64,000 nucleotides of DNA, taken from the NCBI GenBank assembly GCA_004143645.1, contig RXPK01000016.1, positions 806,001 through 870,000 of the forward strand, in the 5' to 3' direction. The DNA is from Protaetia brevitarsis. Taxonomy: Eukaryota > Arthropoda > Insecta > Coleoptera > Scarabaeidae. The stretch's first letter is position 1; every line of letters begins with the position of its first letter. The notes beneath the pieces are model-generated. The model was not told where the DNA came from. It was given only the letters and a program-made list of their open reading frames with translations, and searched no databases. This document shows, piece by piece, positions 1 through 10,900 of this stretch. The translations under genes and the position numbers were made by a program.

Positions 1-447
1 AGATATCTAACGTTCACTAGTTTCTTACTAATAGTAATGTCTTTTAGTCATAGAAAACGTACAATTATTATTAGATATTAGTAGGCCATGAGATGTGCTA
101 ACAAACAAGTGATATCCATTGTTGGTAATTTACCAAATTGCGCAGTGATAAACCTATGTAGTATTAACAAGTCATATCTTTTATAGTAAGTCCTAATGCT
201 GTCAATTCCTTCACACATTTTCTTCTAACAAATAAAATATTGTGAATCAAAAAAAATAAGAAAAACATTGAAAGTTACATATGCAAATAACATTTTAAAC
301 TTAATCTATATTCATGAAGAATGTAACAATGATTAGATACCTACACGTATTTGCAATGAATAAAAACCTCAAGAAAATAAAATACAAAGGGATATTAAAG
401 TAGATGCCCTAAACACACCCATAATATTTCAAATATTGTTCACTTAC
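1..447. other. AT-rich non-coding stretch, nothing recognised
   Basis: No coding-like sequence or repeat was recognised here. It would be intronic if the exon-like stretch just to the right, on the minus strand, is real. Confidence 0.4.
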
Positions 448-553
448 TAGACCGGGTATTTTCTTTGTAGGAACGTCGTCTTCGTCTGACATGGAGTCTC
501 CGAAAACAATGCAGGCATGCCTGCTGCTGGCATCTTGGTTTTCTTGTACTAAA
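448..553 (-). CDS. Candidate internal exon of an unidentified minus-strand gene
   Basis: On the minus strand a CTAG acceptor is followed by about 35 codons (residues include VQENQDASSRHACIVFGDSM and then an acidic SDEDDVPTKKIPG run). The stretch ends at a good GTAAGTG donor. Its base composition is close to 50 percent GC, in contrast to the AT-rich flanks, and third positions look coding. I do not recognise the protein. The acidic Ser/Asp run would suit a cytoplasmic, phosphorylatable loop, but that is a guess. No adjacent exon of compatible phase was found to the right, so it may belong to a gene that lies mostly outside the window, or it may be chance. Confidence 0.3.
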
Positions 554-960
554 CTAGGTATTAAGTGATACAGACAAATAACATAATTCAGGAACAAACT
601 ATTAAAAGTCTTCAAAAATGTCCAGTACAAATGTTCTTTCAGAATAATAGTTTCTTAGTTTTTTTTTTTTTTAATTAACTTATTTTCGATGCATTTAATA
701 AGCAGGTAAAAATATTAAATATGTAATTTGCTGTCGTATAATAATTATGGCTTATTAATATTTTATAATTACAATTACATAAAATTTGCTAACAATTGGA
801 AAACTTCCAATGATAAATATCTCAGGTATGGAAACCAAACAATGCAAAAAAGATAGCGCATCATTCTAAAAAATTATAATATAAAAGTGTTTTTAAGAAA
901 AAAATATTTTATTTACTCGAAACTTGGAAATTAGTCATATTGTAGGCAATAAATGCTAAT

Positions 961-1154
961 ATCTCAAAAACTATCAAAAATAGGTATAGCAAACCCTAAT
1001 GTCAATCGATGTAGAATTTTGCGCTGCATTCAATGCTGTAATAAAAAATACCATGTTCTCAAAAACGGTTTAGTTTAGGGATAGGGAACCCTCATGTAAA
1101 CTAATTGCAAATGACTCGATGCATTCATTGTACTGATAAAAATTGTACCATTCC
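961..1154. repeat. Two diverged tandem units of about 95-98 bp
   Basis: Unit 1 (961-1055) and unit 2 (1056-1154) both begin with TCTCAAAAAC, continue through a 'tagg-ATAG-aaCCCT-ATGT' block, and end with 'GCATTCA-TG-tAATAAAAA-taCC'. The flank at 1183-1193 carries CACCTTGTATA, close to the CACCCTGTATA motif seen at 13544-13555. This looks like a diverged satellite-like or non-autonomous repeat. Confidence 0.5.
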
Positions 1155-3739
1155 ATTTAAAATAAGAAAGTTGATATCAACACCTTGTATACCGAAAATG
1201 CTATAAAGTTGAAAATATTTTTCTTAAATAGACCACAGTGGGCCATGACTACACTGCAAGTTTCAAAATCAAATTCCCACTAGAAGTGAAAAAAAATCTA
1301 ATGACCCAGTTTGGTGGGACAGCTTGTATAGTGACTGATCATCAATGGGTGATAGTGTAATGTAACGCTGATGATTTTGTAATTAAATTTTATTCCATTT
1401 TAACCAAGGAAAAATTATCAGGTTTAGGCTTTTCCATTTAAACAAATAAATTGCTTTGGTGTTTACGCATAATTTTTATATGGAAATACCAACATCAAGA
1501 AAAGCCTAAACTGTAGAATTATCAAATGGTAAATTTAATTCACTTTGGAATATTAGAATAGCTTTATATAGTTGCTTCTTTGAAAGTTTTTGTGTATAAT
1601 ATTTTCATTTGAAAATCATTTGCATTTTATTGTAGCTAGAAGATAGAATATTAAAAAGAAAAGAATGACGATACACTCATAGTTCCTTACGTAACAGGGC
1701 TAGTATACTTCTAGAATAACCATAGTCGATTCTGTTAAAACTGTTGCTAGAATTAGATGTAATGGCGTAGTAATGATAGCGAACGCCGACAGTTTCCTCA
1801 AGAGACCCGAAAAGTCTGGCGTCTCAGGCGACATACCTTCTGAATAACAGCAATGTTTGACAATAGAAATTATTTCCGTAATAACAAAACAGAAAAACTC
1901 TGTCACAATTTTGTTTAATACTCCATACTATTCGAGGTTTTTAACTTGCCATATAGTTCGGCGGGATAAAGGTGTGTTACTTTAGATGTGGAAAAAGATC
2001 ACGTTTTTCCAGATCCTCTAAATTGAAAGATCATTTTAGTTTAGGGAGTTTCAAAAATACTAAAAAAAATATTCCAACCAATTGAAAAAGGTTAATAGAA
2101 TTGATAGAACCAGAGTAGTCAACGAAGTCCTTATTTAACTTTAAAGTAAATGCTTAATTCAAAAAACTTCAAGAAAATATTGAATATCTTCGCTATTCAC
2201 GTCGCAGTTTAAATTTGGTACAAGTAACGCATTTGCAGAAACTTTCCAATATTTTATGAATTTGCAATAATATTTGTTCTCTTTTGTGGTTTGAATATAA
2301 AAAATTGAGATTTTGTACCCCCTTTTATGTTTGAACAAAAGGTTTCTTTGCAAAGGTTAAATCTACCTCCGTAGTTAGGAAGAATTTCAGTCGTTGCTCA
2401 TGGGAAACTTCGTTTTACGGATATTCCTAAGCCCCTAACGGAAATAGAAAACTGATTTAAAAAAAAAGCGTACGTAAAGAAGTCTGTACAAGAAGAACGT
2501 TTTGCTTCAAAAGTTCTATAAAAGATAAAGTGTAGGTTTAAATGAATATGTAAAAGCTTTAGATTAGATTAACTTACATAGCTTGACCTTAGTGTGCGGC
2601 TTTTTGTAAAAGGCGCAAGCATAATGAGCCTGGCACTGAAACTTTAACTAAAATTTGATGTCTGTAACTGACAGGGTAAACTAATGACAGTTTCGGGAGT
2701 ATAAAGAGATTCAATAATGTATTTGTAATGCGTGCCCCAAAAATTGCATTAAATTGTAAGGAAACAGATGTAATAAATAAATTTATTCATTGTCAATAGT
2801 CTGAAATATTTGTTATTTATTATTTTAACCGAGTTTCAAGTAAAAATGGCACGCCTGAAACGAGTTGACTGAAGTTTTGTTAGTTTTTATGCTTCGTGCC
2901 GTAACTGATAATATTTAAGAATCTGTTAGTAAACTAAAAATTATCAAAATTTATACCTCAGCTCTACTATGTTCAGTTCGATATTGGTTAACTGACCATT
3001 CATCCTTTTGAATAGAAAACGAAGATGCTGAAAAATCGAACTGAATGGAATGATCTTTGATATTTTTAAACTAGCTTTACACATTTTTCAAGGTTTATCT
3101 TGTTGAGTATAAAACCGAGTGTTTTCCACCACTATCCTCCTTCTTGAAGCGCCATCTTGAAAAATGGGTTGTGGTAATGTTTTCCCTAATATGTTGAAAG
3201 AGTCATGAAGTTTAAGGAAAGAATTCAGACAGTTTTCGTAGAGTTGATTTTTTTACAAATTCACTGGAAGTGCTTTTTATCATAAATGCAGAGAATTTCA
3301 GTTATAAGTAAAAGAAGCAATAATTTTGAAATACAAACATCTTTCATGTTCAAATTTTTTTTAACACAAAGTTGTTAAGTTTCTTTCAACAAGAAATAAA
3401 CTATGAGATTACATTGCATTTTTTCTCGTAAATATGGTAATAAAGAAGCCGTACTCTATAAAAGCAGAATGTCAGGTTAAAAAACAATAGATACATTTTC
3501 AGCAATCTTTCACTGAAAATTGATATTTCTTATTTTGTTTATTTAATTTTCTTTAACGAAAAGGAATTTTGTTGGTTTTGAAACATTTTCCCACAATTTT
3601 ATCTCTGTTATGAGTTTGTCATTTTTCTAGCTATTAACAGAAGTATAACACTTATTACAATTACAATAGTGAAAAAAATAATCTATTTACAGATTCATGG
3701 TTTTATTCACATTAGAATCCAGAGTTGAAATTATAGTAA
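1155..3739. other. AT-rich non-coding stretch, nothing convincing
   Basis: No domain could be recognised. A short GC-richer open stretch at 1720-1880 on the minus strand could encode a hydrophobic segment, but it lacks compatible splice phases (see the rejected list). Confidence 0.4.
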
Positions 3740-3863
3740 ATAATAATATAAACTTCTCAATCAGTCACTTTAATAGTAATTGACTGTATTTAGGCTGAAA
3801 CATGTAAGCCGGAATATGTAACTGCTATTAAAGTAATTGATTGAGAATTTCAGAGATTATTAT
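3740..3863. repeat. Fold-back inverted repeat with about 40-bp arms
   Basis: The left arm (3740-3779) and right arm (3822-3863) are imperfect reverse complements sharing the core CTCAATCA-tcACTTTAATAG. They flank a loop of about 45 bp containing CTGAAACATGTAAGCC. The structure is that of a snap-back non-autonomous element. A second element of the same design is at 25862-26034. Confidence 0.7.
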
Positions 3864-5719
3864 TCATTATATTTATAGATAATCAATGTATGGAACATTT
3901 TGTCTTAACTTGACGTATGTATATACCAGCAGACAGATACACGTTTCATTTATGTCAGTGCTATAATTGAAACTTTTTACATGATTGACAAACTTCGAAT
4001 TCAGCTTTCCGCACGCGTAAGTTAAATTCCAATTCTGCATTCGATACGCGTCACCATCGAATACATTGCCCGAAGGTACAGTCAACACCCTTGACATTCG
4101 TAACGAGTTCTTTCTCCCTTCATTTCTTTTATATCATAGAGACAATTTACCTGTCGCAAGCAGTGATTGAAAACTGCGAGGCTTACACCTACATTTTAAC
4201 GTCGACATGTCGACAAGCGGTCGTCATTATGCAAAATCTTAAGTAGCACTATATATATATACACATATATCTGATTAATTGCATTAGATAACTTTTTCAT
4301 CCGATTTAGGCCATTACATTTTTTTTATTCCAAGACTGAAACCACCAACGTCTTGTTGATGTACCATACTTTCGAAATGTCGTGCTGATTTAAATTATAG
4401 CTAGAAGTGTTGGAGATCTTCAAAAGTTTAATACCAGGAAACGATGAGGTCAGCCTACGTTGAGACGTCAGGTATGCATACAACCAATAATTTCTGCTTG
4501 GCAGTGGAATGTTTGAAAGTAACTATTTAAAAATTACATGCAATAAATGAGTTGAATTATAACAGAATATACTAACTTCTATAAATAAGAGAAAGTGTAA
4601 GTGTTTATCAAGAAAACTTTAGTTTTGTTATATTATTTTCCATCTTTAATTTCATTAACTTTAAAATTTTAAAAATAAAAGTAAAAGTTAGTAATAACGT
4701 ATTTTGAAAATAAAATTAAACCTGCGTTTAGTACTATAACTTAAATCAATCTCCCACGACTCAAAAGCAATCTGCAAAAACAAGTTTAAAGTCCGGAGCT
4801 TATACTGTTTACTACACCTACTTATTTCTATAAATCATATTTTCAGCTGGAAGTATTTTACAGATTCTTGTTCTTTTATAATAAGAAACTTTATTGTGTC
4901 TTATTGTGTTCTATAAAGTCTAAGGTGCGCGTCAGTTAGCGTTGGTTGCAGGGAAACATTGACTAGTAGTAAACATTTTTGTGGTATTTAAACTAAGCAC
5001 GGAAAAAGCTTGCGTCTGTGGCTACAGTCATGCAACTCATCTTCACCTGCTGGCAATATAATTCAACGATTTTGTCATGTCTTAAATTCCCTAAACTGTT
5101 ATTTCTTTTAAAGGTGACTCGCTGCGAAACTTTGTATACAGACACAATTTTTCCGACTTTAATTACATCAAGAACTAAATTGGATTAGATAAGATAGGTA
5201 CATATTTATTAAGACTGCATATAACTAGTCAAAAATACATTAATAACAAAATAGTAATGATAATAACAGTAACAACCATAATCCAAATGTTTTCGTGTTA
5301 GTGTTGGTGAAGGTATCTTCCACAATATTATGAAAATAATAAACAGATAAAAATGTATTGTTTGGTTAAATTGTAGATTTATAATACCGTGTTGGGTATA
5401 TATTAAAAAAAAAAAAATTCTTTACTTTCTAGTCTGCGATACGATCATTTAGTTATTAAAAATTTTGAAGAATGACTTATTTATCTTTTATACAGTTTTT
5501 GTATGGAATTCATGTATAAAATCCCAGAAGATACCTTTAAGTTTTGACACCAAATAACTGAACTATATTTTAACGAAAAACATACGTTAGTAAAGGTTAA
5601 AGGCAATTAAATGCAAAAAAATGTTACTTTAAAAATTCTATTTAATTTATTTTAACAAAACTGTGATTCTCTTTAAGTTTATATTTGATAAAACCATAAT
5701 TATATTGTATGATACACAT
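3864..5719. other. AT-rich stretch, no gene recognised
   Basis: There is a short GC-richer open segment near 3973-4097 on the minus strand, treated as unproven. A (TA)n run lies near 4251-4262. The rest is AT-rich with homopolymer A runs, for example at 5405. Confidence 0.35.
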
Positions 5720-6660
5720 GCCTCCAAAATGTTCTAATAGAGTTGTGGATAATACTTCTTTACAACATCATATTCGCCTAGTGGTGGAGATGTGTCGGAC
5801 TATAGGATCTGTTTTAAAAGGGAAAAGTTCTGGTAGACCACGTACACAGCAAATATTGTTAACCACGTAGAAAACCTTGTTGGCGAAAATCTACATATCA
5901 GTTCGTCGTACATCATTTCAACCGAATGTATCCTCTAGTACGGTTCACAGAATTTTGAAGCATCGTTTGCATATGTATCCATACAAAGTATCAGTTGTTC
6001 ATCAGATCTTACATATCACTAAGTAGGGATAAATTATTGCAATTTTCTTCAAGAAAATTTAAAAATAACGAAATTCTTGACTAAGTTTTTTTTTACTGAT
6101 GAAGCATGGTTCATTTAGCGGTTTTGTAATAAACAAAATTTCAGAACATGGTCTATAAATAATCCATTGAAGTTCCTTTGCATCTTGTTAAAGTTGGAAT
6201 ATGGTTAGCTGTATCTCGTCGTAGAATAGTAGGACCAATATTTTTTTACAATAACATTCATAGCTAACGATACCGAGAACAGTTATTAATATCATTTTTA
6301 AATCAGTTACAACAGGACGAATTCAATGGGGGTTTCTTCCAGCAAGATGGGGCTACTGCACTTACAACTCGTAAAAATTTAGCGCTATTAGAAAGTACTT
6401 CCCTAATTGAGTTATAAGCAGAGGTGTTTAGCCAGCGCGATCACCAGACCTTACTCCGTTGGGTTTTTCTATTTTCGGATTGCTAATAAATGAAGTATAT
6501 AAGACAAAAATTAGTAACTTTAATGACCTGATGAATACAATTACAACTAAATGTAATGAAATAACACCAAATGTATTGCAGAATATTTTTGACAACATGA
6601 AACGTCGTATTCCATTATGCATTCAACAGAATGGTGACCATTTTGAACACTTGTTGTAAA
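5720..6660 (+). pseudogene. Degenerate mariner/Tc1-superfamily transposase
   Basis: The clearest part is the C-terminal 66 residues at 6459-6659, with a 'GFSIFGLLINEVYKTKI' segment (the family's PLDFFLWGYLKNEVYKT region) and the ending CIQQNGDHFEHLL followed by TAA. Upstream, in broken frames, the order of motifs is that of a transposase: an HTH-like part around 5750-5990, a 'WLAVSRRRIVGPIFF' segment near 6200-6245, and 'FQQDGAT' near 6335-6357. Several stops and frameshifts separate them, so it is inactive. I could not define terminal inverted repeats with certainty. By the family's role it once cut and pasted DNA at TA sites. Confidence 0.78.
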
Positions 6661-8027
6661 TTATAACTAAATAAAATTTCTACAAATAAGTTATTTACCT
6701 TAGTTGTTTGATTAATATCACATCTTTAAAGTTATTTTATAAATTAATAGTCTAATTGTATTTATTATTAATTTCATGACACATCGATCGACGTTAAATT
6801 TTGACAGGTGGATAACCTAACTATTATCTATACTATAATCTATACCTACCCCCATTTCAAGAAAGCGGGATGTCATAATTTATAGGAGAAATTCATGAAC
6901 ACCTAGATGTAATTCATTTTGAAAGAGTCGTTACTATTTTCGAATATCTGAATCTCACTAGTCAACCTTAAATAAATGGTTTTATTAAAGGGTATACTTT
7001 ACGTTGAAAAATATTACAAAACTGCCTCTCGTCCTTAGTTCATCTAAGAGGTTGATACTTTTTCTGTCAGTATGTCTTGGTGTCCACTGTGCACACCTTT
7101 CCTGCATAAATGAGCGAAACAAGTCTGCACCAGCCACTAGCTAGCAGTAAACAAACCTTTACTCTTTATTGTGCGCACAATCTTAAAAATTGTAGTTGTG
7201 TCATTGTCGTAATAGATTTTTTGAATTGTAAATAGTGTAAGGTAATAACCAATCAAGTTATTATGTTATTTCTTATTTAACGACGACACTGGTCTTTAAA
7301 CGAATGTAGTCGCTTATGACACGTTATCACCATGCTTCATTTTGAATATATAATTTTATATGGTGATGATTAGCGCGTCAATCGTCCGTTATTCTTAAAA
7401 CTGTTGATTTATATCCGTGTTGTTAAATGCTAAAAAGAACAAAAATGTAATTGACGAAAAACGTTTTGTATCTGCATAATATTTTTTAAATTAATTATCT
7501 TATAAATTAAATCGCAAAACGAAATCCAGCATCTATGTTAACACGTGATCTACATGTATTTATTTGATTAGGGTAATTTCAAACTTTTGTAAGTCTAACT
7601 AAAAGAAATGCTCCTCCCTTGAAGATATTGAATGATTATTGATGTTGATATTGATGTTTCCATCGCATTAAGGATATATTTGGTTTTTCCTAATTTTATA
7701 ATATAGTAGAAGTACGTAGTCGATATATAAAGCTTCAGAATATTTACTATAGATTAATAAATAAAGATATTTGGAGTTCTGTTTTTTCCAAAAAAAAAAA
7801 AACATATGAGCATTGCTGCAAGTTCAGGCTCTCAAACGCGTACAATATTTGAAAATACATGGTGATCTTTTCGTATTATCTGGATGCTTCATCACAATAG
7901 AACAATGATTTTTTCTTACATACTGGAATCTTATGTCAAGAGTTGTAGTGAATCACAATTAGAAGTTTGTGCACACATATGCTTGAGTTATTTAATTCTC
8001 CTTCATTCATTGATTCATTCATTCATT
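6661..8027. other. AT-rich stretch, nothing recognised
   Basis: Only simple A/T runs are seen here (for example a poly-A run at 7790-7801). No ORF has recognisable domains. Confidence 0.35.
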
Positions 8028-8185
8028 AAGTTAGGGTGGGCACTTGATGTCCGGGCACTTAAGCTAGGTGCTCATTGTACCATCCCTATTAATTCTCTTA
8101 TTTCCACTCGAGCAGCATGGTGTTCTCTATAAAGGCTGTATCTTGCCCAGTGGAAATTTGAGAACTTTCGAGAACCCCAATAGAA
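8028..8185 (-). mobile_element. 3' end of a LINE (family F1), fragment
   Basis: Read on the minus strand this matches, block by block, the 3' part of the LINE at 53425-54415: GGTTCTCGAAAG, TTTCCACTgGGCAAGAT, CGaGTGGAAaTAAGAGA, TTAATAGGGAtGGTACAATG, then CACCTAG-TtaAGTGCC. It contains the uninterrupted site (8073-8081 on the plus strand) where the other copy carries an RTE insertion. No coding part remains. Confidence 0.8.
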
Positions 8186-8499
8186 AGAAATTGGTTTAGT
8201 TAGAATACAATTCCTTACGGAAGCTTTTTATTATCATAACTCGATCATCATAGCAAAAATACTTAAATAAATAATATAAACAACCAAAGATCTTTTCATT
8301 CACTTACAACAAAGTTTCTCAATATTAATATATTAGAATTTCACATACCGTTATGTTATTTGCTTCTTGCAACTAGCATATGCTCATTATGGAATAAAAC
8401 TACTATTCCTTCACTTCATTTCGGTACCATTTTAGTCTTTCAGAATTCCCACAAAACCTCGAAGTACCGCAACCTTCACCGCTGGATATTTTCACATGA

Positions 8500-8970
8500 T
8501 TAGGTAAAATTGTAAATTGTGCGTGTGTACCAACTACTGTCAATGTCGCTCCCGCATAGATCAATTCCGCTTATGTGATCGGCCCGATAGATAGAAAATA
8601 TTGTCGGCGATGCGCCGAAGGTCTGAAAACGAACTAACGCCGAGTTGGGCGTATTTATGATTGTATTAGATGGACAGTTGACAGGCCGGCATTATATTAC
8701 GGACATATTATACCTTTACAGTCGTTTGCGATATATCCATATACGGTAGACGGTAACATGCTCCCAATATACTAATTTGTAGTCTCCCGGACTTTTTCCC
8801 CATTCAATTCGTGACTCATTCTGCTTTTCTTATCTGCCGCTGGAACTCTAACGATACTTACCGGATTAAAGGTCACACTGTTCTAACGAACGGGAAACCA
8901 TAAAACGAAGCCTATCGCATAAATTTCGCCTGGTTATCTAATAAATACGGGGCATTTAGCAACGGAAATA
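8500..8970. other. GC-richer unique island, possible cis-regulatory DNA
   Basis: This stretch has visibly higher GC than its surroundings and many CG dinucleotides. It has no long ORF, no terminal repeats and no resemblance to the transposons in the window. Lying upstream of the RhoGEF exons, it could be conserved regulatory DNA. That is inference from composition only. Confidence 0.25.
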
Positions 8971-10327
8971 ATTAAAGTCCATGTCAAAAATGGTTAACCT
9001 CTTGTGAGACAATTAGATTATTCATTACATCGTATGTACCGCTCCGTACGTGGGTATTGCACAATATTGTGAGAAAATGTAAACAGCAAACATGTACTTA
9101 CATGTATGAGCAGTTTGTTTGTTGATTTGTAAATAAATTACGTAATAAGGACAAGAACATACAATTGTCTGAGCTTGTTCGACGTAGCAAAAAGAACTTA
9201 TTCACGATTGGAATAACAAGAATTCTTTCAGGAACATTATAACATTTACTAGTATTGCATGATACGTTACTAAAATAACATTAGCTTAAAGGATAGGTTT
9301 TTCTCTTAATAGCTTTAGGAGGAATGAACACATTGGATGTACGTACAATGTATTGCGAAATTAATGTCGTACCTTACTTTAGCCGATATAAAGCTCTTTT
9401 ACTTATTAGATCGTAACTCGACCGTTTTTTATAACTAACGGTAGACCTTCTTGTTTATCAAAGCACTTCAACTTGAATTTCATTCTAAAATAACAATATA
9501 ATTTCTAATATCGTTTTGGTCGCTGCTGGTTCAAATGAAGGTTGAGATTCATATTAAAGGTTTTAGATTAAATCTTGACTAATAAAATATTATATTTTCT
9601 GATAAGAAATAAAGCGGAGTGTATTATGGCTATTAAGACAGCTGTTAGGGATACGTGCTACAGTATAAAGATGCTACTGAAGACATTTTTGACCCTGTCA
9701 ACTGTAAACACACCATTACCTCTCAGCTAACGCAAAGTAGGTATGTACGTTCGTAGGACGCACTGCATTTTTTTTTTCATTTCACAGTTACTTCCAACAT
9801 GAAATATCTATAGTTTCCTTTAATCTAGTTTTAAAAAGAACACATTTACTATTATTTTCTTACTTAATCTTCGCTTCTTTTACCTTTACAAGTGTCGAGG
9901 CTGAGACCTAACTTGCTAGGCCCCAACTTGGTGGAATCCCCGTCAAGTATTTCGATCCCTCGCCATGGTCATCGCCATATTTTTATTATTGTTTTAATTG
10001 TTATTCACGAAGTATTATTATTAAGAAAATCACTTTGACATAGACATAAGCCTGAGTCGAGCTGTCACAATGCAGAGATGCTAATTTTCTTTTTTGAAAA
10101 TAAAATCTTCTAAATATTCTCTGTTAAAAAATCTAGTCGATTGTTAGGTTATTTACAATACTCTAATTGATCTGAATTGTTGCGCTGTACATGGTGAACT
10201 CTATTCAAACTGGAACGGCGTCTGACATGTCACATTATCGTATGTGTTTGGATTGTGATTGTATGTTGTGTAAATTTTAACGATTTATTGAAGTTATATC
10301 TATTGTTTTGTAATTTTTATAATGCAG
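8971..10327. other. AT-rich stretch with a short unassigned GC-richer piece
   Basis: A GC-richer piece at 9893-9970 (containing CTAGGCCCCAACTTGG) resembles untranslated LINE-type debris but could not be placed. Nothing else was recognised. Confidence 0.3.
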
Positions 10328-10455
10328 CACTACAAGGCCTTGAAGGCCATTGGCTTAGGGTGTCGGAACACACAGAGTCGCTGAGAAGTGTTCTTCAAAG
10401 AGCCACCCATCCAATAACCGATATATTGCAGCTTGATTCGCAAGATTGGCAATGA
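10328..10455 (+). CDS. Orphan exon-like stretch, possible terminal exon
   Basis: After an AATGCAG acceptor there is a coding-looking run of about 42 codons: LQGLEGHWLRVSEHTESL, then RSVLQRATHPITDILQ, ending LDSQDWQ and a TGA at 10453-10455. Third positions and GC content look coding, unlike the flanks. The helical, amphipathic character resembles a coiled or spectrin-like segment. It could be an alternative 3' exon of the RhoGEF gene downstream, an exon of another gene, or transposon-derived. No donor site follows. I do not recognise the family. Confidence 0.3.
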
Positions 10456-10677
10456 TGCGCCCTTCCTTCTCAGCCGCACTGCCAGCATAGCTATTTATAG
10501 TTAAATTAAATATAATGATTATTTATTGTGCAGCATACAGCTGTAGAAAGTTGTGCAGTTTGCACTTTACCTACTAAAAGCTAAATAATTACAATTCATC
10601 CTAAACCGTGTGCTACATCTAAAGGTAGATACTACGCGAGGCTACTTTTTATTATACTAACTATTTAAATATCATGC

Positions 10678-10900
10678 CTATCTAGCTACCCTATCTAATT
10701 CTATAGCAGCATTACTAAAAAGTTCCCACCATTCGACCGACTCGTTATCTCTAACATCTGTTTCGCGTTGCAGCCAATTTGCCCTAATTTCCATACGCGT
10801 GCGCCACTCATTAGTGAGTAAACATTCGAATAAAACATGCCCCGCTGTATCTACCCCACCACATTCACCATGCGAATCATTAACCCTCTCAATTCTACAT
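10678..10900 (-). mobile_element. R1/Jockey-like LINE, C-terminal zinc-finger tail
   Basis: On the minus strand an open frame reads RVNDSHGECGGVDTAGHVLF, then ECLLTNEWRTRMEIRANWL, and on through VEWWELFSNAAIELDRVAR to a stop at 10678-10680. The C-G-G-DTAGH-LFEC pattern is the Cys/His cluster that follows the RT or RNase H part in these LINEs. The upstream RT part is absent, as expected of a 5'-truncated copy. The frame is intact over about 70 codons, so the copy may be fairly young. Confidence 0.8.

Noticed and set aside
1700..1906. Minus-strand open frame with a hydrophobic stretch (LSAFAIITTPLHLILATVL) after an acceptor-like CAG
   Set aside because: Splice phases do not agree with the other exon-like stretches nearby, no domain is recognised, and the right half is AT-rich like its surroundings.
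3873..4097. Minus-strand frame starting MSRVLTVPSGNVFDGDAYRM, looks like a first exon
   Set aside because: No phase-compatible next exon, no recognised protein, and only a weak donor.
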